A program made the position numbers and the translations under genes. Of a stretch of 7,599 nt of DNA, positions 5,425 through 7,599 are shown one piece after another (positions within the stretch are counted from its first letter, which is position 1; each line of letters starts with the position of its first letter). The stretch covers positions 1-7,599 of the forward strand of contig WLFB01000051.1 of assembly GCA_009703975.1 (NCBI GenBank), in the 5' to 3' direction. The DNA is from Actinomycetota bacterium (GTDB lineage: Bacteria > Actinomycetota > Acidimicrobiia > Acidimicrobiales > Ilumatobacteraceae). The notes under the pieces are model-generated. The model did no database searches. It was given only the letters and a program-made list of their open reading frames with translations, and had not been told where the DNA came from.

Positions 5425-6672
5425 ATGAGTGCCTTTGTTGACGAAGCACAACTCAATGTTCGTGGTGGTGATGGCGGTAGTGGCTGCGTAAGTTTTCGTC
5501 GCGAAGGTCCAGTTGTCAATGGCGGACCAAACGGTGGCGATGGTGGCAACGGCGGCTCTGTTTGGCTTGTTGCCGATCGAAATGTTGCAAGTTTGCTGGC
5601 TTTTCGCGATCACCCGCATCGTCGTGCCCAAGACGGAGTTTCTGGAATGGGAAAGGATTTGCACGGGCGTCGGGGAGAAGAATTGTTGATCGGTGTTCCT
5701 GAGGGAACTGTGGTTAAAGATATGTACACGGGTGATTCTCTCGCCGATCTTGCGCAACATGGGTCGCGCTGGTTGGCTGCCCAAGGTGGCGAAGGCGGTC
5801 GTGGTAATGCAAGATTTTTGTCAAATCGGCGGCGTGCGCCAAAATTCGCCGAACAGGGAGAGCATGGGTTTGAACGCTGGTTGAAACTTGAGATGAAACT
5901 TATGGCCGATGTTGCACTAGTTGGGTTTCCGAATGCTGGCAAGAGCACATTTATTAGTTCTGTTTCGGCGGCCAAGCCAAAGATTGCCAATTATCCATTT
6001 ACAACTCTCGAGCCACACCTCGGTGTTGTTCGGCTAAACAATACAACCGAGTTCGTGATCGCCGACATACCAGGAATAATTGAAGGTGCAAGTGAAGGCA
6101 AAGGCCTCGGCGATCAGTTTCTTCGCCACATTGAGCGGGCACGTGTCTTGTGTGTTCTCGTTGATTTAGTTTCAATGGAAGAGATTTCACCAAAAGAGCA
6201 AGAAGAAGTCTTGTTGCGCGAATTAAGGGCATATCAACCAGAGCTTTTAGATCGTCCGCGATTAGTAATTGCCACAAAAACAGATTCTGCACCGGCTGAA
6301 GTTATTGACGCATGGAGTGGTGACAAGATGTCTGCCGTTACCGGTGATGGCGTGCGTGAAGTATTAAATAAACTCGCTGTACTTGTTGCTGAGGCTCGTA
6401 CAACAGAACCACCGCCACAAGGCCCAGTTACCTTTCGCCCTGAACCTCAGGGCACTCGCGTAGAGCGGATTAGCGCCAATGAGTTTCGATTACATGGTCG
6501 TGATATTGAACGATCTATTGCGCTCAACGATGTGACTAATGCAGATGCACTTAATTACATTGACGACCGAATGGGTCGACTTGGCGTACCGAGATTATTG
6601 GCACGCGCAGGCGCAACGCAGGGCGCTGTGATATGGATTGGCACATTCTCGTTCGACTACACACCTGAGTAG
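5425..6672 (+). CDS. obgE: Obg-family GTPase (ribosome assembly)
   Basis: Essential GTPase that binds the 50S subunit during late assembly and responds to GTP and ppGpp levels. It has 415 residues in three parts. The glycine-rich Obg fold (about 1-158) includes NVRGGDGGSGC and NGGPNGGDGGNGG. The G domain (about 160-325) has the P-loop GFPNAGKST (167-175), switch I PFTTLEP (191-197), DIPG (214-217), the guanine motif as TKTD (284-287) instead of NKxD, and SA at 303-304. A C-terminal OCT-type domain (about 335-410) follows, a variable domain found in actinobacterial and Bacillus Obg. The start at 5425 matches the conserved N-terminus FVDEAQLNVRGGDGG, and GGAG lies 4 nt upstream. proB starts 5 nt after the stop. 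Normally it follows rpmA directly; here the dgt cassette separates them. Confidence 0.97.
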   Translation: MSAFVDEAQLNVRGGDGGSGCVSFRREGPVVNGGPNGGDGGNGGSVWLVADRNVASLLAFRDHPHRRAQDGVSGMGKDLHGRRGEELLIGVPEGTVVKDMYTGDSLADLAQHGSRWLAAQGGEGGRGNARFLSNRRRAPKFAEQGEHGFERWLKLEMKLMADVALVGFPNAGKSTFISSVSAAKPKIANYPFTTLEPHLGVVRLNNTTEFVIADIPGIIEGASEGKGLGDQFLRHIERARVLCVLVDLVSMEEISPKEQEEVLLRELRAYQPELLDRPRLVIATKTDSAPAEVIDAWSGDKMSAVTGDGVREVLNKLAVLVAEARTTEPPPQGPVTFRPEPQGTRVERISANEFRLHGRDIERSIALNDVTNADALNYIDDRMGRLGVPRLLARAGATQGAVIWIGTFSFDYTPE

Positions 6673-6677
6673 TTGAC

Positions 6678-7599
6678 ATGCGAGTCGTTGTAAAGATTGG
6701 TACATCTTCGATAACTACTAATGAAGGCAATATCAACTCGTCTGCAGTCAGTGCATTGTGCGACGAAGTGGCAATGTTGCGAAGTTTAAATCACGAAGTT
6801 TTGATTGTTACTTCAGGTGCAGTTGCCGGTGGTGTAGCGGCACTGAAACTCAGCCAAAGACCAACCGATATGTTGACTCTTCAAGCACTAGCCGCTGCAG
6901 GGCAAAGTCGCTTGATGCAAGAGTACAACGTGCAACTTGATCGTCATCAGCTAGTTAGTGCGCAGGTATTGCTCGTGCCAAATGACTTCATTGATCGGCA
7001 TCAATATCTGCACGCGCGTCAGACACTTTTGCGATTACTTGAGTTGGGTTGTGTGCCGGTTATCAACGAAAACGATGCAATCGCCAGTGACGAGATTCGT
7101 TTCGGCGACAACGATCGAATTGCGGCTCTTGTCGCTCACAGTGTTTCGGCAGATGTATTGATTCTGCTCACAGACTTAAAAGGTTTGTTCACGGCAGACC
7201 CGAGCGTTGATTCGGCTGCAACTTTTATTGAAACGGTTGAAGCTGATGACGAGCTACTTTCAGTTCGCGCAGGAACTTCAAATAACACCCGCGGCAGCGG
7301 AGGCATGGCGTCAAAACTGGCGGCGGCGCGTATTGCTTCATGGTCAGGTGTGCGCACGGTCATCGCTTCGGCTAAGCGAACGAATGTTGTGATTGATGCA
7401 TTGAATAAAGTTGCAGATGCAGGAACGCAGTTTTTACCTAGACAACGTGAATTAACTGCCCGCAAGTTATGGATAGCGTTTGCCGCTCAAGTCACTGGCT
7501 CAGTCACTGTGGATAACGGAGCGCGAGACGCCCTTGCTCGTAAAACTGTTTCACTTTTGCATGCTGGTGTTACTGAGGTGACCGGTGATTTCGCTATTG
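6678..7599 (+). CDS. proB: Glutamate 5-kinase (3' end outside window)
   Basis: Catalyses ATP-dependent phosphorylation of L-glutamate to glutamyl 5-phosphate, the first and feedback-controlled step of proline synthesis. The frame is open from the ATG at 6678 to the window edge, 307 residues, against about 370 in full-length enzymes. The amino-acid-kinase domain shows KIGTSS (6-11), VTSGAVAGG (44-52), VINENDAI (128-135), FGDNDRIAAL (142-151), LLTDLKGLFTADP (163-175) and GSGGMASKL (206-214). From about residue 272 (GSVTVDNGA) a PUA domain begins, cut by the window end. It sits 5 nt after the obgE stop with only a weak GAG-like ribosome binding site inside the obgE end, so translational coupling to obgE is likely. 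obgE-proB, usually followed by proA, is the common actinobacterial order; proA would lie outside the window. Confidence 0.97.
   Translation, partial: MRVVVKIGTSSITTNEGNINSSAVSALCDEVAMLRSLNHEVLIVTSGAVAGGVAALKLSQRPTDMLTLQALAAAGQSRLMQEYNVQLDRHQLVSAQVLLVPNDFIDRHQYLHARQTLLRLLELGCVPVINENDAIASDEIRFGDNDRIAALVAHSVSADVLILLTDLKGLFTADPSVDSAATFIETVEADDELLSVRAGTSNNTRGSGGMASKLAAARIASWSGVRTVIASAKRTNVVIDALNKVADAGTQFLPRQRELTARKLWIAFAAQVTGSVTVDNGARDALARKTVSLLHAGVTEVTGDFAI

Noticed and set aside
5458..5560. GGN-rich stretch as a repeat or G-quadruplex element
   Set aside because: It is explained by glycine codons of the Obg fold; G-runs are mostly two bases long.
5610..5990. Antisense ORF of 126 codons opposite obgE
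   Set aside because: It lies wholly within the conserved Obg fold and P-loop region; its composition simply mirrors the sense frame.
1..7599. Mobile element, integrase, CRISPR array or prophage signal
   Set aside because: No transposase or integrase motifs, no regularly spaced repeats, and no composition break were seen anywhere in the window.

Overview
The window reads as a chromosomal housekeeping segment of an actinobacterium. The backbone gene order, an FtsW/RodA-type protein, RNase E/G, L21, L27, Obg GTPase and glutamate 5-kinase (rodA-rne-rplU-rpmA-obgE-proB), is the classical actinobacterial arrangement, known for example from Streptomyces and Mycobacterium. Base composition is balanced rather than GC-rich. 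The RNase E carries a basic, disordered N-terminal extension, and the dGTPase-like protein has an actinobacterial flavour. An AT-leaning lineage such as the Acidimicrobiia is my best guess, but that is inference from remembered sequences, not a search result.

Layout. 1-701 is the C-terminal part of a RodA/FtsW peptidoglycan glycosyltransferase that enters from the left edge. 702-875 is a gene-free leader with two hairpins before rne (876-2540). After an A-rich gap come rplU (2633-2944) and rpmA (2948-3205), which are 3 nt apart. Two minus-strand genes follow: a nucleoside hydrolase (3216-4160) and, upstream of it in transcription, an HD-domain dGTPase-like protein (4180-5322). The plus-strand backbone resumes with obgE (5425-6672) and proB (6678 to the right edge, partial).

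How the genes work together. rne, rplU, rpmA and obgE cover RNA processing and assembly of the large ribosomal subunit. proB starts proline synthesis. RodA builds the cell wall. The minus-strand pair looks like a nucleotide catabolism or salvage cassette: dGTP to deoxyguanosine plus triphosphate, and nucleoside to base plus sugar. It splits a normally contiguous operon, so obgE-proB must have its own promoter in the 102-bp divergent gap at 5323-5424.

The most striking DNA feature is at 3199-3222. The convergent genes rpmA and the nucleoside hydrolase both end in the same AAC TAG, and these two gene ends form the arms of one perfect inverted repeat. I see no mobile element, CRISPR array, tRNA or rRNA. 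I do not see convincing evidence of a wholly new system. The points worth checking are the inserted dgt-hydrolase cassette, the shared stop-codon hairpin, the rne leader and several active-site variants.
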